Below, one piece after another: positions 45,101 through 58,100 of a DNA stretch of 64,000 nucleotides. The stretch comes from Bimastos eiseni. Taxonomy: Eukaryota; Annelida; Clitellata; Crassiclitellata; Lumbricidae. Under the pieces are notes generated by a model, which did not search any database, was not told the DNA's origin, and was given only the letters and a program-made list of their open reading frames with translations. The DNA is taken from positions 30,626,065 through 30,690,064 of the forward strand of contig OY365810.1 in NCBI GenBank assembly GCA_959347315.1, given 5' to 3'. Both the position numbers and the translations under genes were made by a program. Position 1 is the stretch's first letter; the number at the start of each line of letters is the position of its first letter.

Positions 45101-48100
45101 GTCAAGTATTTCGACCATGCAGAGCGTCTATCGCATACATACAGGCGAAACAAGGTGCAATTGCTTATCTCCCATGTGTAAAAGCACTATCTGAGGTCCA
45201 ACAGCACAGAATAATCGAGTTTGTAATTTCGACACACAGGCAGGTGAATAGAGAGGCACCTGTATAGTATCTGAGATTTGATACCACAATAGCCTAGGCT
45301 GACCAGTCGATGTAGTCCAGTATAAACAGCCACCTGATTGTTATCTCTATACTCTGCTATGGCTTGAATACTAAGGCCCATTCACCAAACTAGCCCCTAC
45401 GGAAAGGAGATGACATTATCCACACAGGCAGATAAATAGAGAGGCACTTGTATAGGAATATATAAATGACATGCATAGCAATATGCATGTAGGTGGTTGC
45501 GTGTGTTTGTGTCTGTACGTGTATGTATATGTGATCGTTGCGACCCATATTATTATTGATATGCAAATAGCCAACGTCTTCTACCTGGTAAAAGAGAGGT
45601 ACTGAGCCAATAGTACCAGTACTGACCAGTGACTTAATCTACAAGTAATGACCCAGCTGCTAAATCTGTTGCTTGGTAAAGGCCCATTATGATTGGCAGG
45701 TAGGTCTCCTAATTTCAGAGGGGGGCGTCTCGCCCCTTCTGAAATTCTCTTCGCAGAATCCAAAAGCGTCCACTGTCCTTTAAGAAATGGTGAGCAATAA
45801 ATCATCATGCTCAGAAAATGGTCTCTTGTTGCAATCTATGATATATGGTGTGAATGGATGGAATCTATAAATAGGGAAACGAATGGATGTAATTATAGTG
45901 TTTTCCCCTCTATGCACATCCTTGTCCTTGAGTAGTGGAGTCAGTCTACATCCCATACTGAACGTTGGAGAGGTGCTCATCTCTTTTTCCTAGGCCCTTG
46001 AGCCGAAAATGGACGAATCCCAAGGTACTGTACACGGGGCCAGTGATATCACAGGACTGGCCGTTTACTTCCCAGCTTACTGCTTGGCGACAGAGGCACG
46101 TTTGCGCAAACAATTAACTTGCCCAGGGTCGTTACACGGAGTCAACCGCATGCTGCGCGAGCAAGCGCATTACCGATATGTCATCGTGTAGCACACATTT
46201 TGAAATCAATAATTTTCATAATAATTTTAGTTATTGTGATTTTTTTGTAAAAATTATTATTTTAATTATACTGATCTTTGATATGTGAAAATAAAAATTG
46301 TAATTATGCTGCTTTATTGTATGTAAAATTAACATTGCAGTTATACTAATTTTTCTTTAGCACATGTTTTGTGCGAATAAACAGGAAATTTGCTCGTTGA
46401 AAAGTATTGGTTAAAGTATTGGTATTGCAATACTTTTAATAAAAAGTATTCGTATTGGTATTGCAATACTTTTTTTGATGAAGTATTGGTATTGACATCG
46501 CAATACTTTTTTTTCAGTATTGTTAACACTCTGATGGATTGAAGAGGAAGAGATGTTTTGAGTATTCATAATAGCATAGACAGAGGAGGAGAAAGTTGCT
46601 GTGAGATGGTCCACGAGGGCTGTGAGTTTGAGATTATCTTAAAGCATGACACCCAGTGTTTAACTCAGTCATACTAGTTAATGGATGGGGAGGCGAGTTG
46701 GTGACAACGGCAGAGAATGATCATTTCTCTAAGTTTTAAGCTATTCAATATATGATTTATTGAAGTTGCCTTTAAAAAGTTGAGTAGAAAATGAAGTGTA
46801 AAAATTTATAAAATCATTAAATAAAGTCAAAAACAGAAAACAGAGGAACATAATTATAAACATTCTGAAAAAATCAAGGTGTTGTAAAATGAACATTAAA
46901 AAGAAATACGTCAACCAAAATCATGCTCTGCAACATACCTGTTCGATTTGATCTTGCTGAGATTTCCGAATATCTGTCATCATCCTTTGCTCTCATTGCT
47001 CCTACAGATTGTACAGTTGGTAAATTAATTTAATCAGATATCAGCAGCTCAATATTTACATAGCACCTTTCCCAAGATCTGCATTTAACACTTTAACAGG
47101 GCTGTTAACAATACTGGAAAAAAGTATTGCAATAGCAATACCAATACTTCCTAATTAAAAGTATCGCAATACCACTACTTTTTCTGAAAAGTATTGCAAT
47201 ACCAATACTTTTCATTATGCTTGCTTAATTCGATCTTAGCACAAATTATGCACCGATAATAATAGAAAATTTTCCAAAGATAGCTTTGGCCAATCATAAG
47301 GAATCTAGATAAGAGGAATGGTTACTCGTCAAATTTCTGTGTACACGCTTTTCTTTTAAACACAGATGTCGCCCCAATCTAAAGTTTTCTTCTAGTTGAA
47401 AATATGATGTTTTAAATCTCTAACTATCTAATGGCATTTTTTGTATTTTGCTGACATACCCGGTAGTCATTCGTAAATTTGGTTTCACGACTAAAAGTTG
47501 ATGAATCAGCTTGTTATTTTGAAAGGATCTAAAATTTCTTGCTCCTGAATATCGTCCCAAAACTGTTGACACGAAGGAACATGAAGACTTTCCAGTCCTG
47601 CGCATATTGGCCATTCACAATGTCTTTGAAGTAGCCTTCAGGCACGCTGCTCGAACACAATGCTCTGATATCGCACTTGAAATCTTCGCTTGCTCAGTCC
47701 TATTCATTTTCAAGATCAACTAAATTCGCAAACACTCTAAAATTAATTGGGCAAGCCACTTCTTTTAGTGAACGCACACAAGGACATAGGCCTACTTCGG
47801 TCATTTCTTTATTTAGGCCTATAAAATATTCCATTTGTTGGCACTAAGGTTTATATGGCCGATAGAAACCTAAACTTATCAAAGCGCAATGATTGACTTC
47901 ACATATTTCTTGCGAAACCATATAAATGTCAGGGAGAAAAAGTATCGGTATCGAGTATCGCTGACAGGCTAAAAAGAGGTATCACGACACACATACGATA
48001 CCAGCAAAATAAAACTATCGCGATACTCGCTGCAATACTGATAAAAGTATCGGCTATACCAAAGTATCGCGATACTTTATCGCGATATTAACAGCCTTGC

Positions 48101-49130
48101 ACTTTAACAACCAGTGTACACTAAAAGGTGGAAACCAACAAAGCTTGTCATTAGAGTGTATAATAGTCACACCTGAAGAGAATGCTCTGTTGATGTAGCA
48201 TTAGATTTTATATCCTAATGACTTAAACGTCATTTGGGTCAGCACAGACACTTCTGCAAGGTACTTGAAATGCCCGATAGTATGTTTAATTGTTCATAGA
48301 TAATACACAGGTAACATAATATACAGATAATTATATAGGGACTACTTAAATTCATATAATTTATGAGACAATACATACAACAAATGCATACACTTTCAGT
48401 TGTATTGTGATGATGGATTTATAAATACAGTAAATAAACTAGGGAGATATTTTTAAATGATATGGGGATAAATTGAGAGTTGTCTTTGGGGGAATATGGT
48501 TGTGTGCTCTAGGTTTTAATTGGTGCATGGAGAGGGGTTGTGTAAAATGGAGAAAAGGAGCCTAGGCATTTGGCTCTTCCTAGGAGTTCCTAGGTGTAAC
48601 AAATATTTGCACTTGTACAACGTACATACACACATTGAGCAAGAGACTAATCTTGCATAATTAAGACTGATCAACCACATGCAATTGTATATATGGTACA
48701 ACTGTAATTTGATATCAACCTTCTTACAATTTAGTTCAAAGGTGCATACACGCCTCGGCGGCACAATCGCAGTTGTACAGCAGAGCAATAGTGAGCGAAA
48801 AGGATTTGCTCAAGGTCCCTTCACATTGACCCCTCGGACGAGGGTCAAACCTGCACTATCTGCGTTATGGGCTGACCGTTCTAACCAATTGGCCACCATG
48901 CCACACATGTATGTATGAAGATAAAAATGAAACTTACGAGAATAATAGCTTCTTGGGCTCTGGACAGAATTTGGTTTGGATGCAATTCTGGGCGAAAAGC
49001 TTTGAATAGAACTAGCGTTGGAATGTCGCCTTAAAATAACAAATCAAACTGCAAAATAAGGTGGTGACAGACAGGTGGAAAACAGAAATATAGACACGAC
49101 CAAAAGCATAGACATTATTAAGCATTGACA

Positions 49131-49175
<45 letters not shown>

Positions 49176-52100
49176 GTGTCTCAAAATAAACCAAGCAAAA
49201 TTGTTTTTCTCAGAACTTTGTCAAATTTCCACCAATTTTAATAACTTTTGGTAGGTAGATGGAAAAATGGCTGAAATTTTATGCTATATATAAATTTTCC
49301 ACCTCACCTGACTCATATCACCGCATTACCCTGTAAAAACACAGATGTGCCAATTTTTAGTATAACACTTAAATTTTATTACTTGCAATGGCTGCACTGA
49401 ACTCCATTTTATCGAGCTGTATGTCAAAGTGAATGGGGCATACTATTGCGACAACCTTCTTGCCCAGAAGCTACTGCCAGACGTAGGCCAGATATCCCAG
49501 TGCGAGGTTTTTGTCTTTCAACAGGATGGCACCCCGGCGCATCGAGCTCGCGACACCGTCTCTTATCTGGAGCGAGAGATGCCCAACTTCATCCCTCCAA
49601 CACTGTGGCCGCCAAATTCACCGAATCTTAACCCAGTCGACTATAGCATATGGAGTGTGCTGCAGGAGAAGGTTTACCGCTCCAATAATAGCCAGCGCCG
49701 ACAAACTCAAAACGCGTCTGATTGACGAATGGGCGCGCTTTAACCAGTCGATCGTTTATGCTGCTACTGGCCAGTGGCGTCACTGTCTAAGCGCTTGTGT
49801 CCGTGTAAGCGGTGAACATTTCGAGCACAAATTCTAGCACTCTTAAGCAGATCTGTCGTAGCAATTAAAAACTCAGCTAAGTACACCATATTTTATTTTA
49901 CTGCGTGCTAATTCGGTCGTCAGATAGTTTATTGAAAGTAATCACATTTAAGCGTTAGGTCTATACTAAAAATTGGTACATCTGTGTTTAGCAAGGTAGT
50001 GCGGTGATATGAGTCAGGTGAGGTGGAAAATTTATATATAGCATAAAATTTCAGCCATTTTTCCATCTACCTACCAAAAGTTATTAAAATTGGTGGAAAT
50101 TTGACAAAGTTCTGAGAAAAACAATTTTGCTTTTTTTATTTTGAGACACGGTGTATGTATACATATATAAAAAATAAATAAATAGACAAACAGACAATTG
50201 ACAGATAAACATACATACAGACAAAGATAGGTAGCTAGTCAGATATGTAGATAGACAGATAAACAGACAGGCAGGCAGACAGACAGACATCAAAGTCAAA
50301 AGTGTTTGATTGTGACCAATTGAAATGAAATACATCTCACACAATCCACAAAACAGACTTAATATTGGCTACAATGGGAGCCCCAATAGGAACGCAAATT
50401 CCGATAGATTAGGAACCCCCATATACCAACCATATCAAAGTAATAAATGGCAATTTCTCTTTATTGCAACTAAAGTATAAACACAACGAGAAACAAAGTG
50501 AAAAAATAAACAGAGCATAACTAAGGCAGTCATATGCTCCACTATAAAATATCGCTTAGACACTTGATGTTTAGTGTGGTAGTGACAACTAAGAATTAAT
50601 TAAGAATTACTGAATTAATTAATAGACAGATAGACAGACAGACAGACACAGACAGACAGACAGATAGATCAATAGATTTAAAGGTCATATGTTTTCCCTA
50701 TTTACACAAGATGATGTCAACAAGTGACAGAATCTATCCAACCCTTGGTAGAGTGACTTGACACAGCACAACACAATCTTCCCAATCATAATCCATTTGA
50801 GAAGCCAGTTCAAAGTGTACGAACATATTATTATGGTACACTAAACCTTATTCAACTCTGTTCTCAGTAAAAATAAATAAATCTCATTATTATAAGAGTA
50901 TCTAATATCTGAACCACTGAACTACAGCAAACCATGTTACCTGGTCAACTGTTGACTTCTGAAGCGATGGCCCTTTATGGCTGACTGAATCCTCTGCACA
51001 GCATCATCCTCATCATCACTATCTCCTTCATCATCCTCTGCATCCTCATCAGCCATGTATCCTCTCAGTCGTGACATATTCAGTCGACGATTGCGATGAC
51101 CCTTCAGAGTCGACTGAATCAGCTCTATCTCCTGACACAACACACACAACTTCTGATGAATGTCTCATGAAAGACAGACAGACAAACATACATGTAGACA
51201 GACAGACAGACAGACAGATATATCCAAAAACAATCCTTCCTTAGGGAGACACCCACACACCAGTACATATTCCCTCCGAGCCCTTGGAGTCGTCCTAGAT
51301 CGGGAGCTGTCCTTGACTGATCATGTCAACAGTGTCTGAAACTCATGCTTTTACCACCTCTGTCAGCTCCCCGATATCTGTCACTGACTCTCCTTTCATG
51401 TTGCTACTACTTTGATTCATGCCCTCATAGATCCGCACCAGAGTGAATTTCATAACTCCATCTTTGCTGGACTTTCACTAGCCAATATTTTGAGCTTCAG
51501 TCTGTTTTTAATGCTGCTGTCCAACTAATTGGAGGTGTCCCCAGGTTTGACCATAATTATGGCCTTCTACTTTTAAGTCAGGTGAACATTTCAGAGAACA
51601 ACTAGCACACGTACATAGAAAGAAAGAAATGCAAATGCGGGGAATGACCTTTTAATTTTACGCTGCTTTAAAGCACGAATCTAACAATTCTAGTAATGCA
51701 AAGAATTCTATTCTATACATAATATCTATAGAAACAAATGAGAAAGCACAAGGCTTCAGTCAAACTGGAAGGAGATAATATCACAAAACAGCATTTCCAA
51801 AAATATATTCACATGGCCCAGTTATTTCTATACCTTTTCCTTTGGGACCCACAAAAATTTGAATCCCAATACTGCCATACGCAAAACAAAACAGATACGA
51901 ATGTCCTTATAAATTCCATGTGCCTTTTGGTGATGCCTAGTTTCTGAGGTGTGACTTACTGCCTGTAGCACACAATTATCTGTAATTTATTTAGTTTAAT
52001 TAAAATTATTTATATTGAATATTAAATAAAGAGATTTACGTGACCTGGAATTTCTCCTCCCTGACCCAGTGCCGTATCGGGACCCACTATTTGGGAAATT

Positions 52101-55100
52101 CTGCAATAAAAGAACTTTGGAAAATTACCTTATCTTCATCATACGGGTATCTTGAATGCTGGCGCCAACCTCGCTGGATGACCTTTGCTGCTCGGTTGCG
52201 CCTGAAGGTCTCGACCCTCAGTGGCTCATCACGGTCAGCTCTTGACGAGCGCCTAAAGATGTAATGCAGTCAGATCTTACATAGCCTCTGTGGTATTCAG
52301 TGCAGGCCAAAATTAAATCAATTGAACAAAACTATTTACCTAATTAACAAGACTCCTCATAAACAATATGAACTTATATCATATGTGAAAAATTGGAATA
52401 TCATCGAGATCACGAATAACTGAAGACAGTGAAAAGCTGAAACTTGAGATCACAAATTCTATCAGTTCCTGTAAAACATTATAAACTAATCTAATAACTT
52501 CAATAGCACCAGTTTCATAATTTAGTGCTCATGCAGTGTATTTAGTTGCAAAACCTGTGCCTCATAAATCTTCATGTAACACACACAATGATAATCCACA
52601 AACCCAGTTTAAATAGAAGGGGTCATGAATAGCATGATGAATTGATACAAAATTCTGGAAGGCAGTGCAACAATTTCACACCAGTTCACCCTCTCACCAA
52701 ACAAGGTAGAACAAAGTGTGGCTGATACTACTATCCTGTTTCTATTTTACCTCTTCGCTCAGTCTTTGAAAATAAATGCACGATATGAAATTAACAAATC
52801 TATGCAACCACAAATAGTAAAGATTCCATTGTAATCTAAAAAGCATCACATACAAATTCAAGGCTACATATTGGTAGGGTAACATTGATAGTTGCCATTG
52901 ATAAACATCTGAAAACCTTCCTGTACCTCTTGATCAATCAGCATATAGTATATCATCAGGTTTCAGCAATTTACAGTTGAAATTCATTGCATTTTCTCAG
53001 TGTAAGTAACCCTAACCACCTGCTGTTGATGCTTGGACGTGGGCTCTGTCTCCCGGAAACCAACAGCGGTTGTTGAATATCACTTCGAATGTTGCTATGT
53101 TTACCAGATAAATCCACTTGCAGCACATCAATCTCTTTCCGAAGGCGCTTCACTTCTCTCCTAAATGAAAAATTAAAAGACCAGTATGGAATTATCGTGA
53201 TAGTAAGAGTAGTAAAAGATGAGAAGTTCTTTCTTAACCAAATCCTCAGAGACATCTAGGCAAAGTTGTATGGTCTTGAGGCTCAGTCTTGGTCTTGAGA
53301 TGTCTCAAGACAGGCTTTTTAATGCCCCGGTCATGGGAACGAAATATCTTGGTCTTACAGTCATTTCTTGACTTTTTGGAAGCCATCTTGAAGCGCAAGT
53401 CTTCTTCTCTTGAATAAGTGGTCTCCCTCACCCTCGTGCAAACTGTCATTATCTCTTGCGTCATAAAATTGTCCTATGTCGTTGTGTTAACTTGTTACTT
53501 GTAAGTGCTAAACACACAGGAGGTTTAAAAACGAAATTTTTGGTTAATGTGTGACACCAATTGCAAGTACTGTTCTACATTGATAAAAGTCCTCGGTCTC
53601 TCCATGCCTCTTGGTAAATAATCGAGAATTCGGCACAAAACCAATATTGAAGAGCATTTTCTAAATTTTTTTCAATTGTCTATGAGTTGCATTCACGTAA
53701 TTTGAAGTCATGGACAACAACAAAAATGGCTTTGACATTGATGTAAATGACCATAAATGAAACAATTGGAACAACATCTACCTTACTCCAGGTAACTTAA
53801 GCTGTAAATTTAGAATTTATTTATTTGGAATAGAATAGTGTTGGCTCAAATATAAAAATCATTTAGAAGACTTCAAACAGGAGATCGGCTGATTTTCCCT
53901 AGTAGTCTTTACAATTCACAAAAATTGTATTCCAGATGTGGACACATAATGGTTTCATCAATTTCGAAAATATGTGACCAACACGATCTCAACTGTCTCA
54001 AATCTTGTGTCTTGATCTTGACACCCATTGTCTTCAAACTCAACCCCCTTGGTCTGCTTTGATTGAGTCTTAACTGTCATGGTTATATCTCGCACTTTGA
54101 AGGCTTGCATACAAATCTGCATCTAGGTATGAGTGAGAATAAGTTCAGTTTCTTAGCTTTGGCATGTGAGTGCTAGGACATTTTTCATTTTTGCAACAAT
54201 GTTTGGGTGTACTTATAATACATTTTGCTCTGCCCGGAAGTTCAACCTGAAAACTCTGAGATGACAGTTCAGAACTTTAAACTCCAGAAAGTAATGCAAC
54301 CCACAGGAAGTAATAATCTTATGAATAAGAGGAGATTCTGTGTGTCCCTCTGTCCGGTGACGCATTTCTACAGCTATTGACTCGAAATCTTCACCGTTGT
54401 CTCGGGAACACCTGGGACACGCAGTAGAGGGATTTGTGAACCCTGCGGGCGCCCTCTTCCTGATCTCTGGCGCCAAAAACCTAAGGCACACTTCTGACAC
54501 ACTTATAAAAGCAGTTTCCTTCTCATTCGTCAGGATCGTGTCACCTGCGAGATATCGTACAGGTAGCAGCCATACAGTATCATTTGCACAGTCAGTCACG
54601 TGGGTAGGTACTACAAATACTATTTATTTACATGTATATCTAGATTCCGCGGCCACCGTCTTCCTCCTTTCCAGGGCCAAAAACCTGTCTTTACCCGGGC
54701 ACCCAAGCTAATCGTAATAATAACAATAAAATTAGTAACAACAATTCTAACTGATAAGAATTAAACAGTAAACAATTATATAATGTTAAACATGTTTACC
54801 CTGACATCATCGCTGTTGCCATGACTATATTCAGCCGTGTAACAGCACAAGTATGACCTTTGCTCTCACATTCATTCCTAGCGACCCTCTTTCCCTTGAA
54901 CCAAACGTATCAAAGCACTAACTCGTTCTCTGAGCATTTTTCACGATAGAAAGCGCGGTCCTCTTTCAGTTGTGCTATGACGGACGCTTTTTTTGCCACT
55001 TCCTCCAATAGTTCCGATTCTCTCTTGTCCAACTGGTCGAGACGCTCAGCCAAACTACCCTCCAGAGACAGTTTACCTAAACAGCAACAAACAAGAAGAC

Positions 55101-58100
55101 TCGTCCAATACAAGCTGGAAACTTCTGTGATGGCAGTGTCACTAGAAACAAGGCATTCAATGAGGGTTGCTCCAAAATGAATGAACGAAAATGTGCTCCA
55201 CAATTGTCACCCATGAACAGAATTCCTGGAGATCCAGGATGGTAGAAAATAGGTTATGGAGAACAAGACAGAATAATAAATTCATAAAGAAACTGCTAAA
55301 TAAATATAGTCATCTGCATATTCAGTCATTTATAAATCAAATCATCAATAATCATTCATTCATTCATGTTCATAAATCAAATCATCAATAATCATTCATT
55401 CATTCATATTCATAAATCAAATCATCAATAATCATTCATTCATTCATATTCATAAATCAAATCATCAATAATCATTCATTCATTTACAAATACAACCACT
55501 TCTTACTCCACTCACCCACCACCATTATCTACCAAAGGCTACTCTACCTATCACTCCACAAGCTTCCATTCAAATTGAAATCTCATCCATCAATAAATTC
55601 AACCCTAACCCTTCCAATCCGCTGCCCTCCAAGCTTTCTTCAATGAAACCTACCATAGCAACCCCTCTGCCTCCTCTCTGGTATCTATGGCAACTGTAGT
55701 CACACCTTCACTGGAAACTAATCTCTTGACAACCCCACAATACAGTGCTCATTAATAAGCTGGTACCCAGCTCTTGACTTAAAATAGATCTTCTGAAATC
55801 TGGATTTACAATAACAATTATGATTGCTTCAACATCCAATACACTAAAAATGAAATTAAGTGAAACTCATAATTAACAACTGAATTAATCATCTGGATAA
55901 TAGACCAATGGTTCAACTGATCAACCAATCAATTAACAATCAATAATTCAATTATCTAAACAAATGCTACTAGCATCAATTCAATCCCAGTACCTTCTAT
56001 GTCAGCCTGACTTGATTTTCTAACTCTGATGTGATTTTCGTCAACCGATTTGAGTCTGTCAATCTTCTACAGTGACATAAAACAGTTCATCAGAAGATTA
56101 AATGTACACTGAGGATATGTCAAAGCGATTAGGAGAGTCTTAGTTGTAGTAAGGGATTTCCTAACTTTCTATTCCAATTACGATATCAAATTACACTTAT
56201 ATAACCTGCTCAGTGTTAAGGAGAACAAATCGTTCAAACAAACTCCTCACCTTACAGGCAGTGCATTGTTCATCGATATAACACCAGATTTAGGAAGAGG
56301 AGGAGCAGATCCAAACTATAATGAATTGACCCAATACAGAGAGAAATTTTACAATTCCTTTGAATGAAATCATTTCATAAACCAATGACTGCATCTTGCA
56401 AGATATAAAACCCAGAAAATTCTCTTTTGCTAAAGAAATAAAATTGACTGGATAGTGTGCTTTGTATAATCACCTGTTGCAGCTTGTCCACAGTTGCAAG
56501 TAGTTCCTTTTTCGTCATATCTTCATATTCTAGATAGATCAAAACAATAGCAAAGGTTATCCACCAGCCCCATGGCAATTTATCAAATCAATTGTTAAAT
56601 CTAAACTGCTTAGTTTTATTAATTAATCGATGCATATTTAATTATGGTTAGCTGTGCATGTGTAGCTTTATAATCTGCTCCTGTTATAGTCTATTCAAGT
56701 ATAAATATTATATGTAATCATTGCATTCAATGTAATTCATGTGTACTTGTAAGGTGAAAGTGTAGGCTACTTACTTACTTGCTAGCAAACAATTTAGTTA
56801 ATAAATCGATTAGCTGATACAGGGTAACAAATTTCGTGGAAATGTACAAGTAAACCTAAAAACGTTCAGTAAAACATAAAACCCATATCAGAGAGACAGT
56901 AAATCACACGATGGTAAATAACTAGTTGTTATATAAATATGCTAACTGCTAACGATTTCAGAAAATCAGCTCCTGTGAAAGTGTCTACGAGCAACCTACT
57001 ACTGTCATTGAGATTCAGTTTTCCTTCTTTCCCTTCCATAGATCTTTGAAGGTCCTGTTTCAGCAGCTTATTCTCCTGGATGAGGCGAGCCTTCTCCACT
57101 CCCATCTTATGCAAAGTCGTCACCAGAGACTTCATCCTGACCGATGTCTCCTCACTTACGAAAGCCTCTGAGGAGGAGGAGCCACTGAGAGAACAAAATA
57201 CTTATTTTGGAAACAAATAACATCAACAGAATCTAGACCCATAACTCATGAAACAACAAAGCTTTAAAATTGCATTTTCCTTAGAAAGACTAGAAAACAG
57301 AATGCAAACCAGGAACAACAGAGTTTAATCTGTTGTAAACACAGATTCAGAGGCACAGAAATTGATCGATTAGCAATTCATTTCGTCGTCTTTTGTTATG
57401 TACAGCTTTCTTTTGAACAGTGGGCAATTGCTTACCCAGAAGTGTTGAAAATCAAAAGCCTAAGCCTATCAGATGGATATAATTATGTTAAACATACTCA
57501 CTGCTCGCTATAAATTTTGAACACATGCAAAAATATAAGAAACAAGATTCATATGGTCGATTATTGTGACAAAAGCACGTTCGGAAGACGTCTCGGTCTC
57601 CTTTCTATAGTTCATATGGCGGATATTAAATCCAAGGTACTGGGTCTTAGATCTGGTGAGATCTGGCTAATTTAACCATCGGCTTCAAAAGGAATAGATT
57701 GTGCTGAAGTGAAAACTGTCAGTTCTACATCTCGTAGTCTGTGAACGAACCGGTATTCACAAACACTAAAAACATTGCACCACTTTGTCCTGTGTGAATC
57801 TCTCACTTGCCTACTTCTCGATGTCATTTTCTTGCCTACTTCTCACAATGCCAATAAAGAGGATTATTGTCTAACATTCCCTACTGTTAAACACAAGAAT
57901 GGTCAAACAGCAGCAGAGATTTAATCATCATGCCAGTTAAAAAAGGTCCAGACACATTTATTCAATCAGACATTACACAAGAATAGAAATGCTCCCACTC
58001 AATGTCACCGTAACAGTTTCTTTCCTCTGTTTCCTTTGCTTCTTTTTAGTCGCCTGACTTCATCCGCATAAACATCCAATTTCACTTTCATCTCTTCCAG

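Noticed and set aside
55328..55490. CRISPR-like regularly spaced repeat
   Set aside because: Units are adjacent simple-sequence repeats without unique spacers, in an animal intron.
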